A stretch of 64,000 nt of DNA. Source: Methylotenera_A sp049687015 (GTDB taxonomy: Bacteria > Pseudomonadota > Gammaproteobacteria > Burkholderiales > Methylophilaceae). The position numbers were made by a program, and so were the translations under genes. Location of the stretch: the NCBI GenBank assembly GCA_049687015.1, contig JBAVIP010000050.1, positions 62,001 to 126,000 of the forward strand, given 5' to 3'. Under the pieces are notes generated by a model, which had not been told where the DNA came from, did not search any database, and was given only the letters and a program-made list of their open reading frames with translations. Below, one piece after another: positions 8,239 to 16,506 of this stretch (position 1 is the first letter of the stretch; every line of letters begins with the position of its first letter).

Positions 8239-9127
8239 ACTTGCGCGGGTCTAAAGATTCACCATTAAACCGTATTTCGTAATGCAAATGCGGCCCAGTA
8301 GAGCGCCCTGTACTGCCGACCTCCGCCACTACTTGACCTTTTACGACACGCTCACCTACTTTAACTAACAGTCTAGAAGCATGTGCATAGCGCGTCTCTA
8401 AGCCAGCGCCATGCTCAATTTTTACTATATTACCATAATCGGGAGTGCGTTCTGAGGTTGACACAATGCCATCAGCAGCCGCGCGTATGGGTGTGCCAGT
8501 ATTTGCCGTAAAATCCAGGCCTTCATGAAACGCTTTGTTGCCATTAAAAGGGTCAATACGCCAGCCGTAACTGGATGAGTTGTAGGCCGCATTGATAGGA
8601 CTGCTATTAGGCAACATATCTTTTAGTACGCTTTGCTGCAAAATTTTAGCCTCCAGACCGCTTAAAGAATCATCACGCGCATCTACGGCTTGAGTCAATT
8701 CCAAAATAGCTGCTTGTAAGTCCGGCTCGGTCATGGGGTGAGCGTTAACAAGTGGCCCACCCCTATTGGCTGGCAGCAGGTTACTTTCCGGTTGCAAATT
8801 AGGTTTATTTGTCCCTTGCTTATCTTTTTCACCCGCCAATTTAGCCAAGCGCTGACTCTGTGCGTCCAAGCGCATCATACGTGCCTGCAGTTCGCCTAGC
8901 TCTTTAGCATAGGCATCTAAATGCACTTGCGAAGAAATTATAGAGCTTTTAAGATGCGGTGGTAGTAACGCTTTCATACCTTGCTCTTTAATATTGCTTT
9001 TGGGCGTAATAAACAGCAAGGTAAGCAGAACAGGCACTAATACCAAAGCAGCAACCAGCGTGCCTGCCTGCAATACCGACAAGCTTTTGGCTTTTGCCAT
9101 TTTGTTAGAAACCAAAATTATATTCAT
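8225..9127 (-). CDS. M23 family (LytM-type) peptidoglycan endopeptidase, membrane-anchored
   Basis: A 300-residue protein. An N-terminal transmembrane anchor (LVAALVLVPVLLTLLFI, about 27-43) is followed by a helical/coiled stretch (90-170) and a C-terminal LytM domain (about 185-295). The zinc ligands are visible in FHEGLDF (His, Asp) and in HLHYEIR, with the third histidine in TRYAHAS. GSTGRSTGPHLHYEIR is the classic M23 ending. It either cuts peptide cross-links or activates amidases from the periplasm. The same arrangement next to secA and divergent from dciA is common in betaproteobacteria. Start ATG 9127 is used here; an internal ATG ten codons in (MAKAKSLS) is equally possible. Confidence 0.92.
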   Translation of the reverse strand: MNIILVSNKMAKAKSLSVLQAGTLVAALVLVPVLLTLLFITPKSNIKEQGMKALLPPHLKSSIISSQVHLDAYAKELGELQARMMRLDAQSQRLAKLAGEKDKQGTNKPNLQPESNLLPANRGGPLVNAHPMTEPDLQAAILELTQAVDARDDSLSGLEAKILQQSVLKDMLPNSSPINAAYNSSSYGWRIDPFNGNKAFHEGLDFTANTGTPIRAAADGIVSTSERTPDYGNIVKIEHGAGLETRYAHASRLLVKVGERVVKGQVVAEVGSTGRSTGPHLHYEIRFNGESLDPRKYLHN

Positions 9128-9171
9128 TGGATAATATTCATAGATTTAAGTAATTTGTCTCGATACAATTA

Positions 9172-9630
9172 ATGATGCGTAAAATTAATACTCTATTTAG
9201 CGGGTCTAGGCTTAGCGAAGACAGCCAGCTTGATGCGTTGACTAAAAACGTACAAGCGCATCAAAAATTGCAACAGCTATGGCTTGCGGCAGCACCAAAA
9301 ATACTGAGCCAAGCTAGTTTTGCCGGCAGCCTGACTAACGGCCAATTAACAGTTTACGCTGACAGCGCAATTGCCGCCCACAAAATTAAATTAACACTCA
9401 CTAGCTTATTGACTCAATTACAAAATTTGCAAAAAAACGAGCCTTTATTTAGGGAATGTAAAGTTACTGCAATTACGGTGAAAGTGCAAGTAAAATCTCG
9501 CCCAAAACCTGTTATAAAAACGCCGCGCAAGCTCTCGATCCGCGCCGCTACTAGCCTGAAAACCTTAGCGCAAGATTTAGGCGATTCGCCACTTGCTATC
9601 AAACTAAATGCCTTGGCCAGCAAAGGCTAA
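9172..9630 (+). CDS. dciA: DciA-type replicative helicase loader (DUF721)
   Basis: A 152-residue protein of the DUF721/DciA family, the ancestral loader of DnaB helicase in bacteria without DnaC. The N-terminal domain shows the pattern HQKLQQLWLAAAPKILSQAS, then NGQLTVYADSAIAAHKIKL, matching the KH-like DciA fold. The basic C-terminal region (residues 100-130) would bind DNA. It is divergent from the M23 peptidase gene across only 44 bases and is followed two bases later by a permease gene. Confidence 0.88.
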   Translation: MMRKINTLFSGSRLSEDSQLDALTKNVQAHQKLQQLWLAAAPKILSQASFAGSLTNGQLTVYADSAIAAHKIKLTLTSLLTQLQNLQKNEPLFRECKVTAITVKVQVKSRPKPVIKTPRKLSIRAATSLKTLAQDLGDSPLAIKLNALASKG

Positions 9631-9632
9631 AA

Positions 9633-10424
9633 ATGGAATATCTGCTTTATCTGGCCACAGGGCTGTTTACAGGCTTGCTTTCAGGCTTGCTGGGCGTGGG
9701 TGGCGGACTGATTATGGTACCTGTACTCAGTTTTATTTTTGCCACTCTTGGCTTTTCACCAGCCTACATTATGCACATGGCGCTAGGCACCTCGCTTGCG
9801 GTGATTATAGCCACTTCTATCGCCTCTAGCCGCGCGCACCACCAGCACCATAACGTAGACTGGGATATTGTCAAAAAAGTTGCTTTGGGCATTATGCTGG
9901 GGGCATTTTTGGGTGGTTTGGTAGCTGCGAGGTTTGATACCAGCTTGCTTAAAGTTTTATTTGTTATATATACTTTTTTAGTCGCGTTTCAAATCTTAAG
10001 TAACTATGTGCCAAACCCCGCGCGGATACTGCCTGCCAGGCCTGCTCTAAATTTGGTTGGATTTTGCATAGGCTGGGTTTCCAGCTTTGTAGGCATTGGC
10101 GGCGGCACGCTTTCCGTGCCATTTTTGATATATTGCAATGTGCACACCAAGCGCGCTATTGGTACCAGTAGCGCCATCGGCTTGCCAATCGCATTGGCTG
10201 GCGCGATTGGCTATATCGTTTCTGGTCTGAACTTTTCTAATTTACCTGGGAAAAGTTTAGGTTTTGTTTACCTGCCGGCTTTTACTATTATTGCCCTGGC
10301 CAGCTTGATTAGTGCGCCTTTTGGAGCGATTCTGGTACAAAAACTGTCAGTAAAAAAATTAAAGAAAATATTCGCCATCCTGCTAATCGCAATAGGCTGC
10401 AAAATGTTATTCAGCCTGTTATAG
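9633..10424 (+). CDS. TSUP family permease (sulfite exporter TauE/SafE type)
   Basis: A 263-residue integral membrane protein with about eight transmembrane segments and the duplicated TSUP signature: FTGLLSGLLGVGGGLIMVP near the N-terminus and IGWVSSFVGIGGGTLSVP in the second half. Members move sulfur-containing or organic anions across the inner membrane; the substrate cannot be told from sequence. The loop after the second helix is histidine-rich (RAHHQHHN). Its start is two bases after the dciA stop, so the two genes are probably co-transcribed. Confidence 0.9.
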   Translation: MEYLLYLATGLFTGLLSGLLGVGGGLIMVPVLSFIFATLGFSPAYIMHMALGTSLAVIIATSIASSRAHHQHHNVDWDIVKKVALGIMLGAFLGGLVAARFDTSLLKVLFVIYTFLVAFQILSNYVPNPARILPARPALNLVGFCIGWVSSFVGIGGGTLSVPFLIYCNVHTKRAIGTSSAIGLPIALAGAIGYIVSGLNFSNLPGKSLGFVYLPAFTIIALASLISAPFGAILVQKLSVKKLKKIFAILLIAIGCKMLFSLL

Positions 10425-10524
10425 CGAAGTATCCTAACTTGTTGTCGTGCTTAATTATTAATGCCATAATGCGCCTGGTTGTTACAAAAAATTTACATTT
10501 TTACAACTTTGCTGCATTCTAAAT

Positions 10525-10554
10525 TTGAGTTGCATTTAAAAATTTAGCTACCAT
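10525..10554 (+). promoter_or_regulatory. Candidate sigma-70 promoter of hppA
   Basis: TTGAGT (10525-10530) and TACCAT (10549-10554) are separated by 18 bases, about 40 bases before the hppA start. A strong ribosome site AGGGAGAAG immediately precedes ATG 10597. The 172-base gap is otherwise AT-rich with no other structure seen. Confidence 0.4.
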
Positions 10555-10596
10555 TTAATTACGTTTCAGATTTATAAAAATAGATAGGGAGAAGTC

Positions 10597-12624
10597 ATGT
10601 CAGTCGCACTAATGATAGCCATTGCTGCCGCAGTATTAGCAGTGCTGTATGGCGTAGTAATGAGTAAATGGATTACCAGTTTGCCAGCAGGCAATGCGCG
10701 TATGCAGGAAATCGCAGGCGCTATTCAACAAGGTGCCGCAGCATATTTGGCACGCCAATATAAAACCATCACTATGGTAGGTATTGTACTAGCCATACTA
10801 ATTGGCATATTTTTAGGCACGACAACAGCTATTGGCTTTGTATTAGGCGCTGTACTTTCAGGTGCTTGCGGTTTTATTGGCATGAATGTGTCGGTTAAAG
10901 CAAATGTAAGAACTGCGCAGGCTGCCACCAAGGGTATTGGGCCAGCTTTAGACGTTGCATTTAAAGGCGGCGCGGTTACCGGCATGCTGGTAGTGGGTTT
11001 GGGCTTACTTGGTGTTACCGGTTTTTATGCCTTTTTGGGCGGCGAAGCAGCAACTGATTTAAATCCATTAATCGGCCTGGCTTTTGGCTCTTCGCTCATT
11101 TCTATCTTCGCGCGTTTGGGCGGCGGCATTTTCACCAAAGGCGCTGATGTAGGTGCGGACTTGGTAGGCAAAGTTGAAGCCGGTATTCCCGAAGATGATC
11201 CACGCAACCCAGCGGTGATTGCCGATAACGTCGGTGATAACGTCGGTGATTGCGCAGGTATGGCGGCCGATTTGTTTGAAACTTATGCAGTCACTTTAAT
11301 CGCCACCATGGTGTTGGGCGGTCTGCTCATCACCAATGCTGGCGCAAATGGCACACTCTATCCGCTCATGCTGGGCGCGGTGTCTATCGTTGCTTCTATC
11401 ATTGGCTGCTTCTTTGTTAAAGCCTCGCCTGGCATGAAAAACGTGATGCCTGCCTTGTACAAAGGTTTAGCGGTAGCTGGTACGTTGTCATTGATTGCAT
11501 TTTATTTTGTCACCATGAAAATGTTCCCGGACGGCTTAATGGCTGGCGACTTAGCTGTATCTGCGAACCAACTATTTGGTTCATGTGCGGTTGGTTTGGT
11601 GTTAACAGCTGCACTGGTGTGGATTACCGAATACTACACCGGTACTGATTACGCGCCTGTAAGACACGTAGCACAAGCTTCTACTACTGGTCACGCAACT
11701 AACATTATTGCGGGCATCGGCATTTCGATGAAATCAACCGCTTGGCCCGTACTTTCAGTATGTTTGGCTATCTGGACATCCTATCATTTAGGCGGTCTAT
11801 ACGGTATCGCGATTGCCGCAACCTCTATGTTAAGCATGGCAGGTATTGTAGTGGCGTTGGATGCTTACGGCCCAATTACGGACAATGCTGGCGGCATTGC
11901 AGAAATGGCAGGTCTACCCGCAGAAGTGCGCGATGTGACTGACCCGCTTGATGCAGTTGGCAACACCACCAAAGCGGTTACCAAAGGCTATGCCATTGGC
12001 TCTGCAGGTTTAGCGGCATTGGTATTGTTTGCCGATTACACACACAAACTTGAAGGTGCAGGCATTGTTGCTAAGTTTGATTTAAGCGACCCAATGGTGA
12101 TTATTGGCTTGTTTATCGGTGGTTTGATTCCATTCCTTTTCGCTGCCATGGCGATGGAAGCAGTAGGCCGTGCGGCTGGTGCAGTAGTTGAAGAAGTGCG
12201 CCGTCAGTTCCGCGATATTAAAGGCATTATGGAAGGTACTGCAAAGCCAGAATACGGCAGAGCGGTTGATATGCTCACTACCGCGGCAATTAAAGAAATG
12301 ATGATTCCATCACTATTACCAGTCGCAGTGCCAATTGCTGTAGGCTTGCTATTAGGCCCTGTAGCGCTTGGTGGCTTGCTCATGGGTACGATTGTAACGG
12401 GCTTATTCGTTGCAATCTCTATGTGTACCGGCGGCGGCGCATGGGATAACGCCAAAAAATACATCGAAGATGGTCATCACGGCGGCAAAGGTTCAGACGC
12501 GCACAAAGCCGCGGTGACCGGCGACACTGTTGGCGACCCCTACAAAGATACGGCAGGCCCAGCGGTCAACCCGCTGATTAAAATCATCAACATTGTGGCG
12601 TTGCTGATCGTGCCGCTGTTGTAA
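10597..12624 (+). CDS. hppA: K+-independent H+-translocating membrane pyrophosphatase
   Basis: A 675-residue integral membrane pump with about 16 transmembrane helices that couples pyrophosphate hydrolysis to proton export. The substrate-binding motif DVGADLVGKVEAGIPEDDPR is followed by DNVGDNVGDCAGMAADLFE, and the second acidic motif ITDNAGGIAEMAGL and the C-terminal GDTVGDPYKDTAGPAVNP are intact. The potassium-dependence position reads GNTTKAVTKG. A lysine there (rather than alanine) marks the K+-independent, H+-pumping subclass. The gene is single, with its own leader and a perfect terminator. A soluble pyrophosphatase lies about 5.4 kb away, so the cell has both modes of pyrophosphate disposal. 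Confidence 0.98.
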   Translation: MSVALMIAIAAAVLAVLYGVVMSKWITSLPAGNARMQEIAGAIQQGAAAYLARQYKTITMVGIVLAILIGIFLGTTTAIGFVLGAVLSGACGFIGMNVSVKANVRTAQAATKGIGPALDVAFKGGAVTGMLVVGLGLLGVTGFYAFLGGEAATDLNPLIGLAFGSSLISIFARLGGGIFTKGADVGADLVGKVEAGIPEDDPRNPAVIADNVGDNVGDCAGMAADLFETYAVTLIATMVLGGLLITNAGANGTLYPLMLGAVSIVASIIGCFFVKASPGMKNVMPALYKGLAVAGTLSLIAFYFVTMKMFPDGLMAGDLAVSANQLFGSCAVGLVLTAALVWITEYYTGTDYAPVRHVAQASTTGHATNIIAGIGISMKSTAWPVLSVCLAIWTSYHLGGLYGIAIAATSMLSMAGIVVALDAYGPITDNAGGIAEMAGLPAEVRDVTDPLDAVGNTTKAVTKGYAIGSAGLAALVLFADYTHKLEGAGIVAKFDLSDPMVIIGLFIGGLIPFLFAAMAMEAVGRAAGAVVEEVRRQFRDIKGIMEGTAKPEYGRAVDMLTTAAIKEMMIPSLLPVAVPIAVGLLLGPVALGGLLMGTIVTGLFVAISMCTGGGAWDNAKKYIEDGHHGGKGSDAHKAAVTGDTVGDPYKDTAGPAVNPLIKIINIVALLIVPLL

Positions 12625-12642
12625 TTTGAGTTTATGTTGAAC

Positions 12643-12670
12643 AAAAAAGGCGACCTAGGTCGCCTTTTTT
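12643..12670 (+). terminator. Rho-independent terminator of hppA
   Basis: Perfect inverted repeat with 13-base arms (AAAAAAGGCGACC / GGTCGCCTTTTTT) and a two-base centre, ending in a T run, 18 bases after the hppA stop. The symmetrical A/T flanks would let it work in both directions. Confidence 0.95.
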
Positions 12671-12945
12671 ATAGGCTTCAAAAAAACGGGTGTCCATATT
12701 TCATGATTGATTTGACCGGAAGTCACTGCATTAAAAATTCCAGTTTATGCCGATTTGCTATTCTTGTTAGTGAAGATCAGCTTTAGAGCAGCTTGATTTA
12801 GAAGTTATGTAGCAACTAACGGCCAAAGGCAGTCGTTCGTACCCCAAGTATTCAATGGCATAAAAAGCCCCTAAGTATTCCCCCTTATTGATTCATAGTC
12901 AATATGGGCTTTTAATATGCTTCTATTTGAGAAGAGGAATGAATC
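12671..12945. other. Intergenic leader upstream of the orphan gene pair
   Basis: About 275 bases without a gene. A direct repeat is present (CCCCAAGTATTC near 12842-12853, CCCCTAAGTATTC near 12868-12880). A long-range inverted repeat AAAAGCCC (12863-12870) / GGGCTTTT (12906-12913) encloses a smaller one, TATTGA (12886-12891) / TCAATA (12899-12904). Together these could fold into a leader hairpin ending in a T run, an attenuator-like arrangement just before the ribosome site AGAGGAA of the following gene. No clear promoter, insertion-sequence end or attC site was found. Confidence 0.4.
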
Positions 12946-14604
12946 ATGGGAAATGATACCGAACCAATGATCAAGCTAGATCCAAGTGGAAAAGCGCCTA
13001 TATTAAGCTACAACGTCCCGGAGCCAACATCATATAATGGCAGGTGTCTTATCGAACTGGAATTCAGTGACGATTATTTCAAACCCAGTGTGAAAATGAA
13101 ACCAGCAGGAAGTTCAAGGACTCCTGTTAAGAACCTGGATGTTTCTGCCATTAAATCAGCGGTATTGGCTGGCATGAAATCAGGTTTTGCTGATCAAAAG
13201 TTATTTCCAAATATTCGCACGACTATTAATAGTATTCGCTTCATCGAACAACCGAATCCTGGCTTAGTTCCAGTTGGTTCGACGCCTGTAAGTCCCAAGC
13301 TTGCGCAATTAGATGCCGGTGAAGTTGCCTCTATGATGCAAGCAGGCAAGCGGTTAAATATTTACAAATCCATGTTTGGGACGCTCACTCACAACTACAT
13401 TTCTGAACCCACAGTAGTTCGCCCACGCATACTCTTAGTAGAGACATATCGCCTATCTTCTTTTCTTGGGTCATATGGAGCTGGAAGAACAATCAAGACC
13501 TTCTCGCTCCTCCCGGGCGAAAAAACGAAAATCAGTGTCAAAACATATACCAAGCGGGAAGAAGACGCTAAGAGTGCCTCAAGTATCCTAGATTCATTTA
13601 CTCAAGAAAGCTCGGATAATTTCGAACAATCTGTACAGGCCGAGCAGTCAAATACCGAAAAATATGCTGAAAACTTTGAGTATCACGCTGAGGCTGAAGC
13701 CAGTTGCTCTTGGGGATTCGGTAGTGCAAAGGTAAGCGGGGGAGTGAAAGGGGGATCGAATTCTGCTAGGGAGGAATCCGCTAAGAATATATCGAGCGCA
13801 ACTGCAAAACACGCTGCCCAAGCGTCGGCGAAGCGTGATGTTCAGATAGAAACGAGTTATGAAGCGAAAGTGGAAACCGGAGAGGAAACCTCAGTTGAAA
13901 GGGAAATTCAAAATGTGAATCTCAGCCGAACACTTAATTTCGTATTTAGGCAAATGAACCAAGAATTTGTCACGCTGCTCCATTTAGTAGACGTGCGCGT
14001 TGCTTTCTTTAACGGCTTCGCTGAATCGAAGCGAGAGGTCGCGTTGCCTGAACTTGATTCACTATTGAATGACGTAATAATTGATGGGAAGCGGAAAGAA
14101 GTAAGGGAAAAAATAGTCGAACAATTAAGCAATATTTTTGATTATCAGGATCGACAACATACTTTTATCACAGAAGGTCCATACAAAGATAATAACAACA
14201 ATCCAATTGCAGGTACAGAATACTTGCGGATACTAAAAGACAAAACGCATTTATATCAGGATGAAGCCACCAACACGGAAATTACCGTACCTGGAATAAT
14301 CCTATCGGCGAAAAAATATACCATGAGGACTGAGGGAATTATCGTTGACGCGCTACTCGGCGCCGGTGAGGCGCTTGATCATTATGCCTTGCGTCTCCAA
14401 GAGCTTGAAGTCGCTCGTCGCGAAGCTGAGGTCGAAGAACAAAGTTCCAAAGCTGACAGATCTCGCATGCTAAATGAAATTATTAAAGGAAACGATACCC
14501 AGCGGACATCGCTCCTTGAAAAACTTATCTGTCCTTGCGGGTCTTCATCGGTGCCGTTACGTATAGAGTGGCGTGATGCGACCAAGTCCAACGGGGGGCA
14601 ATAA
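12946..14604 (+). CDS. Uncharacterised 552-residue protein, first gene of an orphan pair
   Basis: Family not recognised. There is no signal peptide or transmembrane segment. Residues 1-120 look beta-rich. A well-ordered block at 155-200 (RPRILLVETYRLSSFLGSYG, then FSLLPGEKTKISVKTY) has the look of a conserved core. Residues 205-300 are low-complexity, rich in Ser, Ala, Glu and Gly, with several aromatic/Gly patches (SWGFGSAKVSGGVKGG). Residues 325-400 are helical (TLNFVFRQMNQEFVTLLHLV). Residues 483-515 form a highly charged coiled coil, and the C-terminus has a CPCG motif. The length and mixed architecture suggest a structural or surface-assembly protein, but that is speculation. It ends two bases before the next gene, whose start is preceded by a G-rich ribosome site. 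Confidence 0.8.
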   Translation: MGNDTEPMIKLDPSGKAPILSYNVPEPTSYNGRCLIELEFSDDYFKPSVKMKPAGSSRTPVKNLDVSAIKSAVLAGMKSGFADQKLFPNIRTTINSIRFIEQPNPGLVPVGSTPVSPKLAQLDAGEVASMMQAGKRLNIYKSMFGTLTHNYISEPTVVRPRILLVETYRLSSFLGSYGAGRTIKTFSLLPGEKTKISVKTYTKREEDAKSASSILDSFTQESSDNFEQSVQAEQSNTEKYAENFEYHAEAEASCSWGFGSAKVSGGVKGGSNSAREESAKNISSATAKHAAQASAKRDVQIETSYEAKVETGEETSVEREIQNVNLSRTLNFVFRQMNQEFVTLLHLVDVRVAFFNGFAESKREVALPELDSLLNDVIIDGKRKEVREKIVEQLSNIFDYQDRQHTFITEGPYKDNNNNPIAGTEYLRILKDKTHLYQDEATNTEITVPGIILSAKKYTMRTEGIIVDALLGAGEALDHYALRLQELEVARREAEVEEQSSKADRSRMLNEIIKGNDTQRTSLLEKLICPCGSSSVPLRIEWRDATKSNGGQ

Positions 14605-14606
14605 CT

Positions 14607-15527
14607 ATGGGTTCGCCACCAAGTAAAAATCCTCTTCTATATGCTTCTAACGCAGTTTCAGAGCCAGTAATCGCTGCCCTTGCCTATGGCCAACGAGCAG
14701 TCGACCAAGGGATTGATGTTGCAGGGGTGACACCTGAGCCGATGAAAGCGAAACCGAAAGCGCAGTCCCCGCGAATTGCTGAGCTTGTTCGTACAAGCAA
14801 GCGTGAGATTGACGAGTTGAAACCTGATTATGACATCCTGCTCAGCACGAAAGCACACCCAGATTCGGGTGGCGCTGAAGGTAACAGGCCATTAATCTAC
14901 GAGTACAAAGATCTAAGGCAAGACTTAAAGAACTATGTAAATGCGGCCTCACAAGGGCGTGTAGAGGATTTCGAGCTCACAGACTGGTCGCAACGGTTAT
15001 GGAGAACTGGGGATGACCGCATTGCTATCACAAATAATCTGCTTTGCCATTTTCGAGGAATGCTTAACAACGGAATGAAGCGCCTACAGGAACAAGAGTC
15101 CACACTCACCAAGCACAAGCAGGCATTTGACCGCATTCGTAAAGCAATCGCTGAAATCAAAACTGCAAAAGCTGCTATCGAGACCATTGTCATCGTCTAC
15201 GATGCTATCGAAGTTGCTGAAAAGACTATACACGCCATCGCACACGGTACCGTCGTGGTCTTACCTGCACAAATTGGTGGGATAGTAGCTCAGTCAACCA
15301 TTATCAAGGGGGGAGTCGCGAAGATCGCAGACTACATGATTCAGTTGAGCATCGTGACCGAATCACTGGCTGTGGGGGGGTATACCTCGCTTGAGGGTAT
15401 GAAAAATTCCATTAACGCTATTTTGGAAAATATCAGTGATGAATTAAAGCTGATGAGATCCTACGAAGAGGATAAATTCAAAGCACAGGTGCTCAACTCT
15501 ATCCCGGCGGTAGGTAAAAATGGATAA
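14607..15527 (+). CDS. Uncharacterised 306-residue helical protein, second gene of the orphan pair
   Basis: Family not recognised. The N-terminal 55 residues are Pro/Ala-rich and probably flexible. Residues 55-200 are mostly amphipathic helix (IAELVRTSKREIDELKPDYD; MLNNGMKRLQEQESTLTKHK). A hydrophobic, glycine-containing hairpin-like stretch at about 208-240 (HGTVVVLPAQIGGIVAQS) lies between long helices, followed by a helical C-terminus. A long-helix protein with a central hydrophobic segment resembles alpha-helical pore-forming toxins in general layout. No family motif supports this, so it is offered only as an alternative to a plain cytoplasmic function. Start ATG 14607 follows the previous stop by two bases. 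Confidence 0.8.
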   Translation: MGSPPSKNPLLYASNAVSEPVIAALAYGQRAVDQGIDVAGVTPEPMKAKPKAQSPRIAELVRTSKREIDELKPDYDILLSTKAHPDSGGAEGNRPLIYEYKDLRQDLKNYVNAASQGRVEDFELTDWSQRLWRTGDDRIAITNNLLCHFRGMLNNGMKRLQEQESTLTKHKQAFDRIRKAIAEIKTAKAAIETIVIVYDAIEVAEKTIHAIAHGTVVVLPAQIGGIVAQSTIIKGGVAKIADYMIQLSIVTESLAVGGYTSLEGMKNSINAILENISDELKLMRSYEEDKFKAQVLNSIPAVGKNG

Positions 15528-15648
15528 CGAGTTTTCGAGAGAAGGATTATAAGAGTATGGTCCCGAATGCCTAATATTTGTCAACTCGGACTAACTACGC
15601 TGTACTTTGTTTTCAGCCGGTTATGCGCTTCATCGGGCGTTCGTTTTC

Positions 15649-15678
15649 TTCGACCCTGAATATCTCTTACGGGTCGAA
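15649..15678. terminator. Possible weak terminator after the orphan pair
   Basis: Inverted repeat TTCGACCC / GGGTCGAA with a 14-base loop and no good T tract. It lies in the 287-base gap after the orphan pair, which shows no other gene. Confidence 0.3.
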
Positions 15679-15814
15679 AGTTCTACTTCATAAATGTTCT
15701 GCTGGCAGCAAGTTGAATCTCGGGGTTAATTTGCTTATTTAATCATATAATCGGGATTTGCTTGGCAATGCCAAAAATTTAAAATCAATCACAAAATACA
15801 GATACCCATAAAAA

Positions 15815-16381
15815 CTAACCCCTTGGCAACAACAAATCTTCCAGAAAAAATGCCGACAAAGAAGATCTCCCCGAAATGCCTGCTTTACGATAAATCGCTC
15901 TGGCTTGCTCCCTTACCGTGCGCTCACTGGCGATGCGGATATTAGCAATTTCCTGATGACTAAAGCCTTTGAGCAGCAGCAAGCCGACTTCGGCTTCTGC
16001 GTTGCCCAGCCCCCAGCGCATAAATTGTTTTTGAATTTCAACGCCCAGCCCAGCAATTAAGTCACGACTCTCGTTCCGCCAGCGCTGCGCCTCCTGGTGT
16101 GCCTCAGTGAGGTTTGTTTGCAATATACGTAAAGTAGTTTGTGTAGATTGATAATATTTATGCCAAAAAATACCTAAACCAATAACTGCAATCATTAATA
16201 CCATCAGTTCTACAACGAGATGACTCCACTCAATGCCGTCGCCATAATCGCTCAATATATCCAGTGCGATGAGCGTAAAAATCACACCATACAGAATCAT
16301 GGCGATTTTAATAAGTCGTTGGTTATCCAACTCCTCCAAAAAAACTAAGTCTTTTGACATATCAATAAACTCCAAACTCAA
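15815..16381 (-). CDS. Membrane-anchored LuxR-type transcriptional regulator
   Basis: A 188-residue protein. Two transmembrane helices (about 26-44, MILYGVIFTLIALDIL, and 54-74, LVVELMVLMIAVIGLGIFW) are followed by a short coiled coil (80-115) and a C-terminal LuxR/GerE helix-turn-helix (about 125-185: EAEVGLLLLKGFSHQEIANI, then SERTVREQARAIYRKAGISG). Such two-helix LuxR proteins are thought to sense a membrane or envelope signal directly. It is divergent from the cytochrome b561 gene, with a pair of inverted TGACGTAT sites between them, making that gene its most likely target. The start could be ATG 16381 or the ATG seven codons in (MSKDLVF). Confidence 0.85.
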   Translation of the reverse strand: MSLEFIDMSKDLVFLEELDNQRLIKIAMILYGVIFTLIALDILSDYGDGIEWSHLVVELMVLMIAVIGLGIFWHKYYQSTQTTLRILQTNLTEAHQEAQRWRNESRDLIAGLGVEIQKQFMRWGLGNAEAEVGLLLLKGFSHQEIANIRIASERTVREQARAIYRKAGISGRSSLSAFFLEDLLLPRG

Positions 16382-16400
16382 TCTATATCAACGCGTCAAA

Positions 16401-16444
16401 TGACGTATTGCTACATTATCAAACTAAGCAGATGATATACGTCA
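16401..16444. promoter_or_regulatory. Paired inverted TGACGTAT sites in the luxR/cytochrome b561 intergenic region
   Basis: TGACGTAT (16401-16408) and ATACGTCA (16437-16444) are a perfect 8-base inverted repeat, 28 bases apart (36 bases start to start). Both lie in the 125-base divergent gap. Flanking bases also resemble each other (AAATGACGTAT and AATTGACGTAT). They are likely operator half-sites for the adjacent LuxR-type protein. Confidence 0.5.
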
Positions 16445-16506
16445 ATTCGCTTAAATTTGTAATCAGTTAAAGTAATCCGATCGAAATATTAACAAAGGAT
16501 ATAAAA

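Noticed and set aside
15565..15625. Possible second attC after the orphan pair (GCCTAAT and GTTATGC)
   Set aside because: The left core lacks the AAC triplet, the inner boxes do not pair convincingly, and the left end of the would-be cassette does not match.
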